From: Microbacteriaceae bacterium
GTDB lineage: Bacteria > Actinomycetota > Actinomycetes > Actinomycetales > Microbacteriaceae
Assembly (NCBI GenBank): GCA_025464975.1
Contig: JAODMT010000005.1
Location: forward strand, 1-64,000
Length of the DNA stretch: 64,000 bases
Direction: 5' to 3'
Part shown: piece after piece, positions 36,510-45,405 of the stretch
Layout: each line of letters opens with the position of its first letter
How positions within the stretch are numbered: position 1 is the stretch's first letter
Position numbers and translations under genes: made by a program
The notes under the pieces: model-generated
The model's database searches: none
What the model was told of the DNA's origin: nothing
What the model saw: the letters and a program-made list of their open reading frames with translations, nothing else

Positions 36510-38309
36510 CTATTTGACGCCGACCGCCGGCACGGGGTCTTCCCACTGCAGCAGGGCGCTGATGGATTCCGGAAGTCGACCGCCACCGGTTGCCGCCGCC
36601 CGATCTGTCGCGGACTGGCGCCAGCTCGCCTTCGTCGCCGACTCGAAGCTCAGCTCGGCGCCGTGCTTCTCCTGCTTCGCCGCGGTCTGAAAGGCCTTCA
36701 GCGACCTGTAGGTGTGCGGTGAACCTTGCCCGCGGGACCAGACCACCAACCACCGTGGGCTCGCTGCTTTCTGCCGCTGGTAGGCGTTGCCGTCGAGGAT
36801 GACGCCCATTTGCTTCGCGGTCATCTCTCCGGAGTAGTCCTCGACGCAGACGACACAGTCCGCCTTGGCACCGGAGAAGACGTTGTTCTTGACCGTGACC
36901 GCCCCGACCACCCACGGCATCTCGTCGCTGGCCAGACCGGGTCGTCGATCATGCCCCGGGATCGTCGTGTCGCTGGCCCGCCTGTCATCCTGAACAACGC
37001 TGAGATCCCGACCGTTCGTAGTGACCGTGTTGTTCCAGATCTGCACATTGCTCGTGTCATTGACCTTGATTCCGCTGTCCCGGTTATCGAAAATGCGGTT
37101 CCCGGCGACGACAAATTTGGCGGAGATCTCCAGAATCAGCCCGTGCCCCCGGTTGCCGTGGATGTCATTGCCGACCACGTTTGAGTCGTACACCGATTGG
37201 TCGAACCACACCCCTGGGCCCGCATTGTCGGAGAACCGGCTTCGCTCTATGGTGACGCCTCGGGATCGGGTGATCTTCAAGCCGCCAGAGACCGGGGCAT
37301 TGTTGAAGTGCTCCCGGTTGTTCCCGCTCGACGCGAGTCCGGTCACTCGCAATCGGTCGGCGTAGTTCGCTCCCATTCCGAGCAATCCGTTGTCCCGCAC
37401 CGTGACGTGGCTCACGACTGCATCGGCGGCCGCGACGAAGAGCCCGGTGGTGGCGTTGTCCTCGATGATTATGTTTTCAATGCGCACCCCCTTCGCCTCG
37501 ACGGTTACCGTGCCAAAGCCGGGCACAGAGGTGGCGTACCGCCGCACTCCGACGCCCCGGAGAATGCTGTCCTTCGATTGGACGCTGAGCGCCTTGACCT
37601 TGTCGCTTGCGCGCACCTCACGACCGGTGGGATCGGATCCGAGGTAAATCTTGCTCGCGGCCTCGTCAACCGCGAAGGTGCCCGGCGCGACGTCCGCGAC
37701 CGTCGCGACCTGGCGTTGGCTCCTGCCGTCGATCCAGACCTGCTCCGGATGCGCGGCGAAGGAATAGTCGGGGTTAAGGAACACCCAACCCGGTTCGGTG
37801 TTATCCGGCGCGCCACGCTGATAGGTCGGACTCGAGTCGAAGCGGGCTGCCCAGCCATCCACACTCCAGAGGGCACCGGCGCGTTTCCAACCCTCCACAA
37901 CGGTGCTGCCGTCGAACCATACGACCTCGCGGCGGTACGGCTGGATGGTGACCGTCTTGTCCTTGGTCACGGTGACGCGCTCGTGGTAGGTGCCGGCCCG
38001 CAACACGATGGTTTGACCGGATCGAGCGACAGTGATCGCCCGTTGCACGGTGGCGAGCGGACGGGCCTTCGTGCCCGGGGCGCTGTCCGACCCGATCACC
38101 GAGACAAAGAGCGCATCACGCGGGGCCGAATACGAGACAGACCCGAGCGGCGCGGCCCCTGCTGGTTCCGGAGGGGTTCCGGGCCGCTGAACGAGTTCGA
38201 GGACGGCGACGGCGCAAACCAGCAGAGCGAGCAAGGCCGCGATGGCTCCCCAAAAAACTCGCCGGGGACGAACCACCGTTGACCCGGTTCGCGCACCAGA
38301 TTGAGTCAT
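36510..38309 (-). CDS. Membrane-anchored right-handed beta-helix protein
   Basis: A 599-residue protein with one N-terminal membrane helix (about residues 18-40) and an outer domain beginning DALFVSVIGSDSAPGTKARPLATVQRAI, the usual entry to a parallel beta-helix. Runs such as GVRIENIIIEDNATTGLFV, GVTIERSRFSDNAGPGVWF and VAGNRIFDNRDSGIKV are beta-helix coils of the pectate-lyase/NosD type. The fold occurs in polysaccharide lyases, epimerases and hydrolases. ATG 38309 is used with GGAAGA nine bases before it. Being in the EPS cluster on the opposite strand, it may trim or modify the polymer outside the cell; catalytic residues cannot be picked out by eye. Confidence 0.8.
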   Translation of the reverse strand: MTQSGARTGSTVVRPRRVFWGAIAALLALLVCAVAVLELVQRPGTPPEPAGAAPLGSVSYSAPRDALFVSVIGSDSAPGTKARPLATVQRAITVARSGQTIVLRAGTYHERVTVTKDKTVTIQPYRREVVWFDGSTVVEGWKRAGALWSVDGWAARFDSSPTYQRGAPDNTEPGWVFLNPDYSFAAHPEQVWIDGRSQRQVATVADVAPGTFAVDEAASKIYLGSDPTGREVRASDKVKALSVQSKDSILRGVGVRRYATSVPGFGTVTVEAKGVRIENIIIEDNATTGLFVAAADAVVSHVTVRDNGLLGMGANYADRLRVTGLASSGNNREHFNNAPVSGGLKITRSRGVTIERSRFSDNAGPGVWFDQSVYDSNVVGNDIHGNRGHGLILEISAKFVVAGNRIFDNRDSGIKVNDTSNVQIWNNTVTTNGRDLSVVQDDRRASDTTIPGHDRRPGLASDEMPWVVGAVTVKNNVFSGAKADCVVCVEDYSGEMTAKQMGVILDGNAYQRQKAASPRWLVVWSRGQGSPHTYRSLKAFQTAAKQEKHGAELSFESATKASWRQSATDRAAATGGGRLPESISALLQWEDPVPAVGVK

Positions 38310-38382
38310 CGACGATCTTCCGGGTAAGCGAATCGGCTCTGAGCTTGACGCCTCGCGCCGGCGCTGTCGGGAATCAGCGCTG

Positions 38383-38412
38383 CTGATATTGTGCCAGATG
38401 GGGGCATATAAT
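38383..38412 (+). promoter_or_regulatory. Candidate promoter of the Wzz-like gene
   Basis: CTGATA (38383-38388) and a perfect TATAAT (38407-38412) are separated by 18 bases. A second possible -10, TATACT, lies at 38445-38450. Both precede the ATG at 38498 and stand in the divergent gap with the beta-helix gene. Confidence 0.55.
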
Positions 38413-38497
38413 GCGCCTCCTGACCGATGTCCGGGCCGAAACGGTATACTTCTTGTCTCCATTCACGTGTCGCGCTCTACCCGAAGGAGAAGGCTCG

Positions 38498-40066
38498 ATG
38501 GAAAATCAGGGGTATTTCCGTATCTTCCGCGATCGCTGGATCGCGCTGATTCTCGGGGTGCTGGTTGGAGTCTGGGTTGCCTCGGCGGTTGCGACATCCA
38601 TTCCGCGAACGTACACCGCGTCCGCGATGTCCTTCCTTTCGGTGCAATCCGGAACCGGCTCGCTAGTCGAGCGGTCTCAGTTCAGCCTGGCGCGCATCAC
38701 GTCCTACCCAGAGCTGGCCCACAGTTCGGAGGTTCTGAGTAACACCATCCGGGATCTTGGGTTGAATACGACTGTGCAGCAGCTCGGCGCCAGGGTGACC
38801 GCGGAGAATCCGCCGACAACCGTGCTTCTGCAAATCTCCGCCGACGCCCCCACCCCCCAGCAGGCCGCGGCGATCGCGAATTCCGTCGCCGCGAACGTGG
38901 CGGCCGTGGTGAGCAACCTCGAGAACTCGGCGGGTGACACCCGCTACTCGGTCACCCTCGAGCCACGGATCCCCGCGCAAGCTCCCACCCAACCCTCGGC
39001 CCCGCAATTGCCGATCATCCTCGGCCTTGGGGCAATCGCCGGCCTCGCCCTGGGGCTAATCGTGGCCATTCTGTGGGCGCGCCTCGACACCGGAATCCGT
39101 TCGGCAAGCCACGTGCGGCGAATCTCCGGACTACCCGTGCTCGGGGAACTCCCGTGGCGTTCTACCCCCCGGTCCGACCGGCGAAGGTGGGTTGCGCGGC
39201 GAGAACGTATCTTCCGGGAAACGCAGCTGACCATCAGGCAAGCCAATGGGGCCGTGATACCCGATTTTCTGCTGCTTGTTCCCGCTAGCCGATCGGCGAG
39301 CCAGCCCGGAGTGAGACTCGGACTCACCGAAGCACTCGCGTGGACCGGTCGGTCGGCGTGCCTCGTCGAGGGGGACTTCTTTGGCGGCATCCGCTCCCAC
39401 CTCGAGGTCGCCGGCACCGGCGGTCTGGCTGAGGTGCTGAACGGGATGGCGTCGCTCGATGACGCGATAGTGCCGGTGGACGGGGAACGGTTCAGTCTGC
39501 TGCCCGCCGGCTCACCAAAACACCTTCCCCGGGAGTACGACGCAGAACAGCGCATCCGTGGCACCATCAGCAACCTGGTTTCCTCCTTCGATGTCACCAT
39601 CATGGAAGCGACCTCAATCACGCAGCCGGCGACCCTCGAACTCGTGGGCCCGTATGCCGACGGCGTTGTGGTGCTGGTGCGCTACGGCCGGACCCGTTCG
39701 GCGGACCTCGCGCAAGTGATGGTCAGACTACGGGTCATGGGAATCCGGCCACTCGGCGTCGTGCTGACCGGCGTGCCGCCGTTCCGCCGCAGCGACCTTG
39801 CGGCGGGGTGGTTGCCAGAAGACTTCAACGAGGTGCCGCGCCGCTCAATGTGGCCGTTGAACGATCCGATCGACGCCGAAGCCACGTTTTCGAAGCACCG
39901 CACAGGGCTTCGGGATGGCGCGGGGCCATTCACAGCGATAACGTCCGAGGTCGAGCCGGTACTTGAGCGCGGTGCCGAGTTCGACAGCGACGAGGTCGAC
40001 AGCGACCGGGACGCCGAGGTCTCGCCACGGGCGACCAGAGTCGCCGCCGACGAAACTCGTCAGTGA
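38498..40066 (+). CDS. Wzz-type chain-length protein with degenerate tyrosine-kinase domain
   Basis: A 522-residue protein with two membrane helices (about residues 16-38 and 170-195) around an outer Wzz domain (RTYTASAMSFLSV), then a cytoplasmic BY-kinase-like domain. In true BY-kinases this domain has a Walker A (GxGKS/T); here the equivalent stretch LLLVPASRSASQPGVRLGLTE has neither the Gly-Lys-Ser nor a plain Walker A', although ACLVEGDFF and a VVVLVRYGRT strand keep the fold. No Tyr-rich tail follows; the C-terminus is acidic. ATG 38498 follows GAAGGAG. It would control EPS length with the Wzy-like protein next door, probably without kinase activity. Confidence 0.78.
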   Translation: MENQGYFRIFRDRWIALILGVLVGVWVASAVATSIPRTYTASAMSFLSVQSGTGSLVERSQFSLARITSYPELAHSSEVLSNTIRDLGLNTTVQQLGARVTAENPPTTVLLQISADAPTPQQAAAIANSVAANVAAVVSNLENSAGDTRYSVTLEPRIPAQAPTQPSAPQLPIILGLGAIAGLALGLIVAILWARLDTGIRSASHVRRISGLPVLGELPWRSTPRSDRRRWVARRERIFRETQLTIRQANGAVIPDFLLLVPASRSASQPGVRLGLTEALAWTGRSACLVEGDFFGGIRSHLEVAGTGGLAEVLNGMASLDDAIVPVDGERFSLLPAGSPKHLPREYDAEQRIRGTISNLVSSFDVTIMEATSITQPATLELVGPYADGVVVLVRYGRTRSADLAQVMVRLRVMGIRPLGVVLTGVPPFRRSDLAAGWLPEDFNEVPRRSMWPLNDPIDAEATFSKHRTGLRDGAGPFTAITSEVEPVLERGAEFDSDEVDSDRDAEVSPRATRVAADETRQ

Positions 40067-40076
40067 CCTGAATGCC

Positions 40077-41363
40077 ATGGAGAAAACCCTTCGCCACAAT
40101 CTGAGCCCCCGGGGGTTATGGATTCTGGTCTTCGCCATCCAGTCCGTTCTCGTCATGAGCGTGGTCCCCTGGCGTCAGGGCGTCCTGTACGGCGGGGGTG
40201 TTGACCCGGTGGTCCTTGCGAAGGCGGCCATCGGCACGCTGGCCTTCGGCAGCGCGATGGCCCTGTACCTCACGGCCAGGGTGCATAGCCGTGTCGGTAT
40301 GCGGTCGCTGAGCCTCTTGTCGTTGATCGTCTCCATCGCCCTGCTCGGCGCCTTCGCCAATGGGTCGTCCGTTGCCGCTGTTGTGCTCTCGGTCCGCATT
40401 GCGCTCATCGCCGCGACGGTCGTGCTGATGGTCGCGTCAGTTCCGCCGAGAGTCGTGCTTATGACGCTTCTTGCCGCACTCGGTGTCGTGGCAGCGGCGG
40501 CGGCAATCACCGGCGCGGCGAAGGGGCTCTCCCTGGGGCGTCTCGGCGGAGGAATCCCCGATATGGCACCGAACGTTCTGGCCGGACTCGCGGCGGCGCC
40601 GGCAATCGGGCTTGCCGCCGACATCGCCGGCCGCGGGGTTCGTCTGTGGAATTTGGCAGCATTCGCGGCAATGTTCGCCATCGTCTTTGCTACGCAGTCT
40701 CGCACCACCCTGATCGTGCTCGTGCTCGGGGTCGTGCTTGCGTTCCTCTGCACGCCGCGACTAACCACGTCGGCGGCCATGTTGACCATCGCCGCACTGC
40801 CTTTTTCTTACCTGCTGCTGGCGTTCACCGACATCGTGCCGCGAATCCTCGGGCGCGGTCAGAGCGTGCAAGAGCTTTCCACCTTCAGTTCGCGAACGGT
40901 GGCCTGGGATGCCGTTCTTGCCACGCCATTCGATTCCTGGGCGAAATGGATCGGCGTTGGCTTGGCCGCCAAGACGGTGCCAGTGCAACAACGCTGGCGC
41001 GACGAACAGGTGCTTGACAGCAGCTGGGTTTCGGTGATCGCCCAGGCCGGCCTGATCGGCACTGCGCTCCTCGGCATCTGGATAGTGTTCTCAACGGTTG
41101 AGAGTCTGCGGCGATCGAGCCTCAAGCCAATTGCTCTGCCACTGCTCGTGACGCTGCTCATCCGCAGCTTTACCGAGAGCGGGCTCGTCGACTCGAGCGC
41201 CACCTTCCTCATATTTCTCACCGTCTCGCTCCTCCTGGAACCCGGCACACGGGTGCCACACGAAGCGATGCTGCCGGCTCCCTATCAATTGGCGGCGCCG
41301 TTGCCGATTGCCAAACGCGATCGCGCGCTGGCGACCGCCGCGACGAGTCCGCAACAGCCGTAA
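40077..41363 (+). CDS. O-antigen ligase/polymerase-like (Wzy) membrane protein
   Basis: A 428-residue protein with ten or more hydrophobic helices and a larger outer loop (about residues 285-345, with SSRTVAWDAVLATPFDSW), the layout of Wzy polymerases and WaaL-type ligases. The conserved RTVAWDA and GVGLAAK stretches agree with the O-antigen ligase family. It would join exported EPS units. ATG 40077 lies ten bases after the preceding stop. It is the last plus-strand gene of the cluster and faces the APH-like gene thirteen bases away. Confidence 0.78.
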   Translation: MEKTLRHNLSPRGLWILVFAIQSVLVMSVVPWRQGVLYGGGVDPVVLAKAAIGTLAFGSAMALYLTARVHSRVGMRSLSLLSLIVSIALLGAFANGSSVAAVVLSVRIALIAATVVLMVASVPPRVVLMTLLAALGVVAAAAAITGAAKGLSLGRLGGGIPDMAPNVLAGLAAAPAIGLAADIAGRGVRLWNLAAFAAMFAIVFATQSRTTLIVLVLGVVLAFLCTPRLTTSAAMLTIAALPFSYLLLAFTDIVPRILGRGQSVQELSTFSSRTVAWDAVLATPFDSWAKWIGVGLAAKTVPVQQRWRDEQVLDSSWVSVIAQAGLIGTALLGIWIVFSTVESLRRSSLKPIALPLLVTLLIRSFTESGLVDSSATFLIFLTVSLLLEPGTRVPHEAMLPAPYQLAAPLPIAKRDRALATAATSPQQP

Positions 41364-41376
41364 CCGCGCATCCTCT

Positions 41377-42291
41377 TCAGGCGACCGGTACCGTCGCCAA
41401 GAGCTCGAGAAGGCGGCTATTGATGGAGTTGGCGCCCTCCTCGGGCGCGAGCCTCCGTCGGACGACCTCTGCCATCCACCGTGCCGAGTCCACACTCGCC
41501 AACGGCGGCAGCGGCGTGCCGAAGGTCAGGTGAGAGGTCAGGTCACCGTAGAGCAGGTCGACGTTGGCCGGGGCGAAGGCCGCGTCCTCCCAGTCGATCA
41601 CCCGCACACGACCGGATAGCTCGGTGCGAAGGTTCCACGGCGCGAAGTCACCGTGACTGCCCCTCCAGTTGGAGGGAGCGTCCGCGGGGCGCGCAAGGAA
41701 TCCGTCGAGGATGGCCGAGATCTCCTCGGCGACCGCATGCCGCACCGAGTGCCGCCTCAGCGCGCCGAGCGGATAGTTGGGCACGGATTCGGTGCCAACC
41801 CACGACCATCCGGCCTCCGTTCCACAGCCGACCGGCCGCGCAATGGCGAACGTCGAGGGACGCGCGGCATGCACACCCTTCATCACGGAGAACTCGCGGG
41901 CCACCCGAGCGGAATCTGGCGAGATCCGGACAAAACCAACGCCGCGTCCGCGCCGCAGCAGCAATAGCGTGCACCCGGTGCGCCCGAGTTGCGGCCGGCG
42001 GTACAGCGCCGCGCTGTCCCACGGGCCGAAGGAGTCCCGCCACTCGTCAACGAATGTCTGCCACACGTCCGCCTCGATCGGCTCGCTCCACGATTCGCGA
42101 CGACCGGGCAGAATTTTCGGGCCGAGCAGCCGGACGGCCACGTACAGTGTGCGCTGGGCCAGAATGGCAGGTGCCACGCACGGAGAGTACATCGAGATCC
42201 CTGCACCAGCTGCCCGGCGGCTACTGCGCGGAACCCAGATGTGTTGGAAGGCCGGGAAGCGGATGCTCTCGCGCGAAAAGCCGGTCGTCAT
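41377..42291 (-). CDS. Aminoglycoside phosphotransferase (APH)/choline-kinase-fold protein
   Basis: A 304-residue protein whose C-terminal half carries the APH catalytic loop GSHGDFAPWNLRTEL with the HGD base and Asn, and the metal-binding VIDWEDAAF. The first 120 residues are less typical. The family transfers ATP gamma-phosphate to sugars, choline or antibiotics. The start is ATG 42291, which overlaps the sulfotransferase stop (ATGA), so the two are translated together. Given the company, a sugar or lipid-linked sugar acceptor is more likely than an antibiotic. Confidence 0.75.
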   Translation of the reverse strand: MTTGFSRESIRFPAFQHIWVPRSSRRAAGAGISMYSPCVAPAILAQRTLYVAVRLLGPKILPGRRESWSEPIEADVWQTFVDEWRDSFGPWDSAALYRRPQLGRTGCTLLLLRRGRGVGFVRISPDSARVAREFSVMKGVHAARPSTFAIARPVGCGTEAGWSWVGTESVPNYPLGALRRHSVRHAVAEEISAILDGFLARPADAPSNWRGSHGDFAPWNLRTELSGRVRVIDWEDAAFAPANVDLLYGDLTSHLTFGTPLPPLASVDSARWMAEVVRRRLAPEEGANSINSRLLELLATVPVA

Positions 42292-43208
42292 GCCCAAGGG
42301 AGACGGCGACCAATCAAAGTCTCGAGGTCGGCATTGTCTTCCGCGAAGAGCGCGGAGAGCCGAGCACGAGTCTCCGGGTCGACATCCCTACCGGCAGCCG
42401 CGTTAAGGTGCTCCGCCTCCGCTACGGGGACGTAATCCACACCAAGGAAGGCGGCCACATTGCCAAGGGTTGCGGCCGGGTCGGCGTAATACTCCTCGCT
42501 GGGCAGAACCAGGACCTTCTCGGGACCGAACAGATCGACCCACCGCGTGAGTGAGCGCACATACCGGCTCTGGGCGACGTAAGACTGCTGCTCGTGGGGG
42601 TAGCTGTAATAGGAGGGGTCGTTGCGCAACCGCTCTTCTTCGCCGTCGAGTCGCGATGATTCCGCCTCCAGCGCGTCGACGAAGTCCAGCGGTTCTGCGT
42701 TGCTCCGCCGCCGTTCCTTCCAGTGCGAGTAGGTGCGCATCACCGGATCGCGCAGCAGGGCGATGATCCGCGCATCCGGAACCATCGCCGCCGCTCGTTC
42801 GGCCGCGAGCGGGTGGAAGAGGTAGTACGGTGAGGCTTCTCCGACCACTACCGGTTTTCCCAGCGCACGTTCGTCCCGCGAACGTGCGGCCTTAGTCGGC
42901 ATGTGCGAGCGATACCAGCGTTCGCCTCTCCAGTAGTTCGAATCGAAGTAGTGAACACCCTTGGTCTCGTTCGCCTTCGGAAGGTGCTTGGCCGAGGGGA
43001 ACAGGGTGCCGACCTGGGGCATCTTCAGAATGTCGTAGTAGAGCGATGTCGTTCCGCCGCGCTTGGTGCCGATCAGCAGAAAATCGGGTAAGGGTCGAGA
43101 ACTCGCCGTGGCCGCACCGAGCACGCGAAACAGGCTACTTCCCGCCACCTTGACCAGGCTCTTGGCTGGTCGCAACGCCTGCCCTACGGATGCCACATTG
43201 CTTGTCAC
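42288..43208 (-). CDS. PAPS-dependent sulfotransferase
   Basis: A 306-residue cytoplasmic sulfotransferase. The 5'-phosphosulfate loop IGTKRGGTTSLY is near residue 46, and the 3'-phosphate binding region LLRDPVMRTYSHWKE lies near residue 152, followed by a HxW-type helix. It would move sulfate from PAPS to a hydroxyl acceptor, here probably a glycan or glycolipid. GTG 43208 has AGAGG eight bases upstream. It follows cysN by 33 bases on the same strand, so its co-substrate supply is built into the operon. Confidence 0.9.
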   Translation of the reverse strand: MTSNVASVGQALRPAKSLVKVAGSSLFRVLGAATASSRPLPDFLLIGTKRGGTTSLYYDILKMPQVGTLFPSAKHLPKANETKGVHYFDSNYWRGERWYRSHMPTKAARSRDERALGKPVVVGEASPYYLFHPLAAERAAAMVPDARIIALLRDPVMRTYSHWKERRRSNAEPLDFVDALEAESSRLDGEEERLRNDPSYYSYPHEQQSYVAQSRYVRSLTRWVDLFGPEKVLVLPSEEYYADPAATLGNVAAFLGVDYVPVAEAEHLNAAAGRDVDPETRARLSALFAEDNADLETLIGRRLPWA

Positions 43209-43240
43209 AGTACTGACCTCTCTCTCGGTACGGGATTCTC

Positions 43241-44485
43241 TTAGTTGTCGGTGATGACTCCGGCGCCCACTGTGCGGTTGGTCACCTCGTCGATGATGAT
43301 GAAGCCTCCCGTGTTCCGGTTGCGTCGGTAAGCATCGACCAGGAGGGGTTGCGTCGTCCTCATTCGAACTCGACCAATCGCGTTGAGGCCAAGTGAGTCC
43401 GCGCTCGGGGTGCGGTGAAGGGAATTGATGTCAAGTTCGTACTGAATCTCGTTGATGAGGGCACGCACCGTTCTCGTCGTGTGCTTGATCGCGTACTTCT
43501 GGCCCGCCCTCAGCTCGCTTTCGTCCATCCAGCAGACCATCGCATCGATGTCTTGCGTGACGGTCGGCTGGTTGTGCTGGCGGCAGATCATGTCCCCCCT
43601 CGACACGTCCAGCTCGTCGTCTAGTCGGATGGTGACCGACATCGGCGGGTACGCCTCCAAGACCTCACCGTCCGCGGTATCGATGGCGCGGATGCGGGTC
43701 GGCAGGCCACTTGGCAGCACCACCACCTCATCTCCGGGCTTGAGAACTCCCCCGACCACCTGTCCCGCAAACGCTCGATAGTCGCCCCGGCCGTTCTGCG
43801 GCCTGATCACGTATTGCACCGGGAAGCGCACGTCGGTCAGGTTCCGGTCACTCGCGATATAGACGTTTTCGAGATGGTGGAGCAGCGACGCCCCCTCGTA
43901 CCACGGCATGTTGCTTGACCGACGAACGACGTTGTCGCCCGCCAACGCTGAGAGCGGGATCACCGTGACATCCGTGAAGTCCAGCCGGGTTGCGAATTCG
44001 AGAAACTCGGTGCGAATGGACTCGAAGACTTCCTCGGACCAGTCGACCAGATCCATCTTGTTGATTGCGAGAACGATGTGCGGAACCCGAAGAAGGGACA
44101 CGATCGTCGCGTGTCGCCGACTCTGCTCCACCAGACCCTTGCGCGCGTCGACAAGCACGACGGCAAGGTCCGCGGTGGACGCCCCGGTGACCATGTTGCG
44201 CGTGTATTGGATGTGACCGGGGGTGTCGGCGATGATGAACTTGCGTCGAGGGGTGGCGAAGTACCGATAGGCCACGTCGATGGTGATGCCCTGCTCTCGC
44301 TCGGCTCGCAGCCCATCGGTCAATAACGCGAGGTCGGTATACAAGTCGCCGCGCAACTGGCTGGTGCGTTCGACCGATTCGAGCTGATCGGTGAACACAG
44401 CCTTCGAATCGAAGAGGAGTCGCCCGATGAGGGTGCTTTTGCCATCGTCCACGGAGCCGGCGGTCGCGAACCGCAAGATGTCCAT
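43241..44485 (-). CDS. cysN: Sulfate adenylyltransferase subunit 1 (GTPase)
   Basis: A 414-residue EF-Tu-like GTPase: G1 GSVDDGKST at residues 10-18, switch DTPGH, and NKMD. It couples GTP hydrolysis to APS formation by CysD. No C-terminal APS-kinase domain is fused here; the kinase is the separate gene at 49541. The ATG shares one base with the CysD stop (TGATG), so the two subunits are coupled. Confidence 0.95.
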   Translation of the reverse strand: MDILRFATAGSVDDGKSTLIGRLLFDSKAVFTDQLESVERTSQLRGDLYTDLALLTDGLRAEREQGITIDVAYRYFATPRRKFIIADTPGHIQYTRNMVTGASTADLAVVLVDARKGLVEQSRRHATIVSLLRVPHIVLAINKMDLVDWSEEVFESIRTEFLEFATRLDFTDVTVIPLSALAGDNVVRRSSNMPWYEGASLLHHLENVYIASDRNLTDVRFPVQYVIRPQNGRGDYRAFAGQVVGGVLKPGDEVVVLPSGLPTRIRAIDTADGEVLEAYPPMSVTIRLDDELDVSRGDMICRQHNQPTVTQDIDAMVCWMDESELRAGQKYAIKHTTRTVRALINEIQYELDINSLHRTPSADSLGLNAIGRVRMRTTQPLLVDAYRRNRNTGGFIIIDEVTNRTVGAGVITDN

Positions 44486-45405
44486 CAGAAGTACCCTTCC
44501 TTCTTTCGATCTTCCATTGCGGCCTCGCTCACTCGATCGTCTCCGCGGGTCGCACCACGCTCGGTGAGACGCGACCCGGCGACCTCCATGACAACCTTCT
44601 CCGGGGTGTCAGCCTCGGATTCGACCGCAGCGGTGAGTGTCGCGTCGCCGACCGTGCGGTACCGCACCTTCGCGGTGAACACCGGTTCGTCCGAGCGCGG
44701 CTGAAGGTGCCGATCCACCGCGAAGAGCATGGAATTGCGCAGGAACACGTTCCGAACGTGCGCGTAGTAGATGGAGGGCACCTCGATCTTCTCGCGCGCG
44801 ATGTACTCCCAGACATCGAGCTCGGTCCAGTTCGAGATCGGGAACACCCGCATGCTCTCGCCTTGGTTGATTCTCGCGTTATAGAGCGACCAGAGTTCCG
44901 GCCGTTGGTCCTTGGGATCCCATTGGCCGAACTCGTCGCGGAACGAGAAGACGCGCTCCTTCGCCCGGGCCTTCTCCTCGTCCCGCCTCGCCCCTCCCAT
45001 CAGGGCCGTAAACCCGTTAACCTCCGCGGTGTGCAGCAGGACCGGAGTCTGGATGCGGTTGCGTGAGCCCCCTACCCCCTCCCGGATTCGACCGGAATCG
45101 ATCGCCTCCTGCACTGACCCAACCACGAGCCGGATCCCTAGCTCGGCCACGCGCCGGTCCCTGAACTCCAACACTTCCGCGAAATTATGGCCGGTGTCGA
45201 TATGCACGACGGGAAACGGCACTGGGCCCGGTGCGAATGCTTTGACGGCGAGGTGCAGCATGACGATCGAGTCTTTGCCACCCGAGAAGAGCATGGCCGG
45301 GTGCTCGTTCTCGGCGGCGACCTCCCGAATAATAAAAATGGCCTCAGACTCGAGGTAGTCAAGTTGGCTCAGCCCATAGCGCGGGGCATCGTGGAAGTCA
45401 GTCAC
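44485..45405 (-). CDS. cysD: Sulfate adenylyltransferase subunit 2
   Basis: The catalytic PP-loop subunit of ATP sulfurylase, 306 residues. The PP-loop FSGGKDSIVML lies near residue 40, with the RDRRVAELG helix and the ARINQGESMRVFPISNWTELDVW segment that follow in the family. It makes APS from sulfate and ATP. GTG 45405 overlaps the cysQ reading frame by eight bases. Confidence 0.95.
   Translation of the reverse strand: MTDFHDAPRYGLSQLDYLESEAIFIIREVAAENEHPAMLFSGGKDSIVMLHLAVKAFAPGPVPFPVVHIDTGHNFAEVLEFRDRRVAELGIRLVVGSVQEAIDSGRIREGVGGSRNRIQTPVLLHTAEVNGFTALMGGARRDEEKARAKERVFSFRDEFGQWDPKDQRPELWSLYNARINQGESMRVFPISNWTELDVWEYIAREKIEVPSIYYAHVRNVFLRNSMLFAVDRHLQPRSDEPVFTAKVRYRTVGDATLTAAVESEADTPEKVVMEVAGSRLTERGATRGDDRVSEAAMEDRKKEGYF

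Noticed and set aside
41377-42291. Antibiotic-resistance kinase
   Set aside because: The APH fold alone does not indicate resistance. Coupling to a sulfotransferase and location at an EPS cluster make a glycan or lipid acceptor more plausible.
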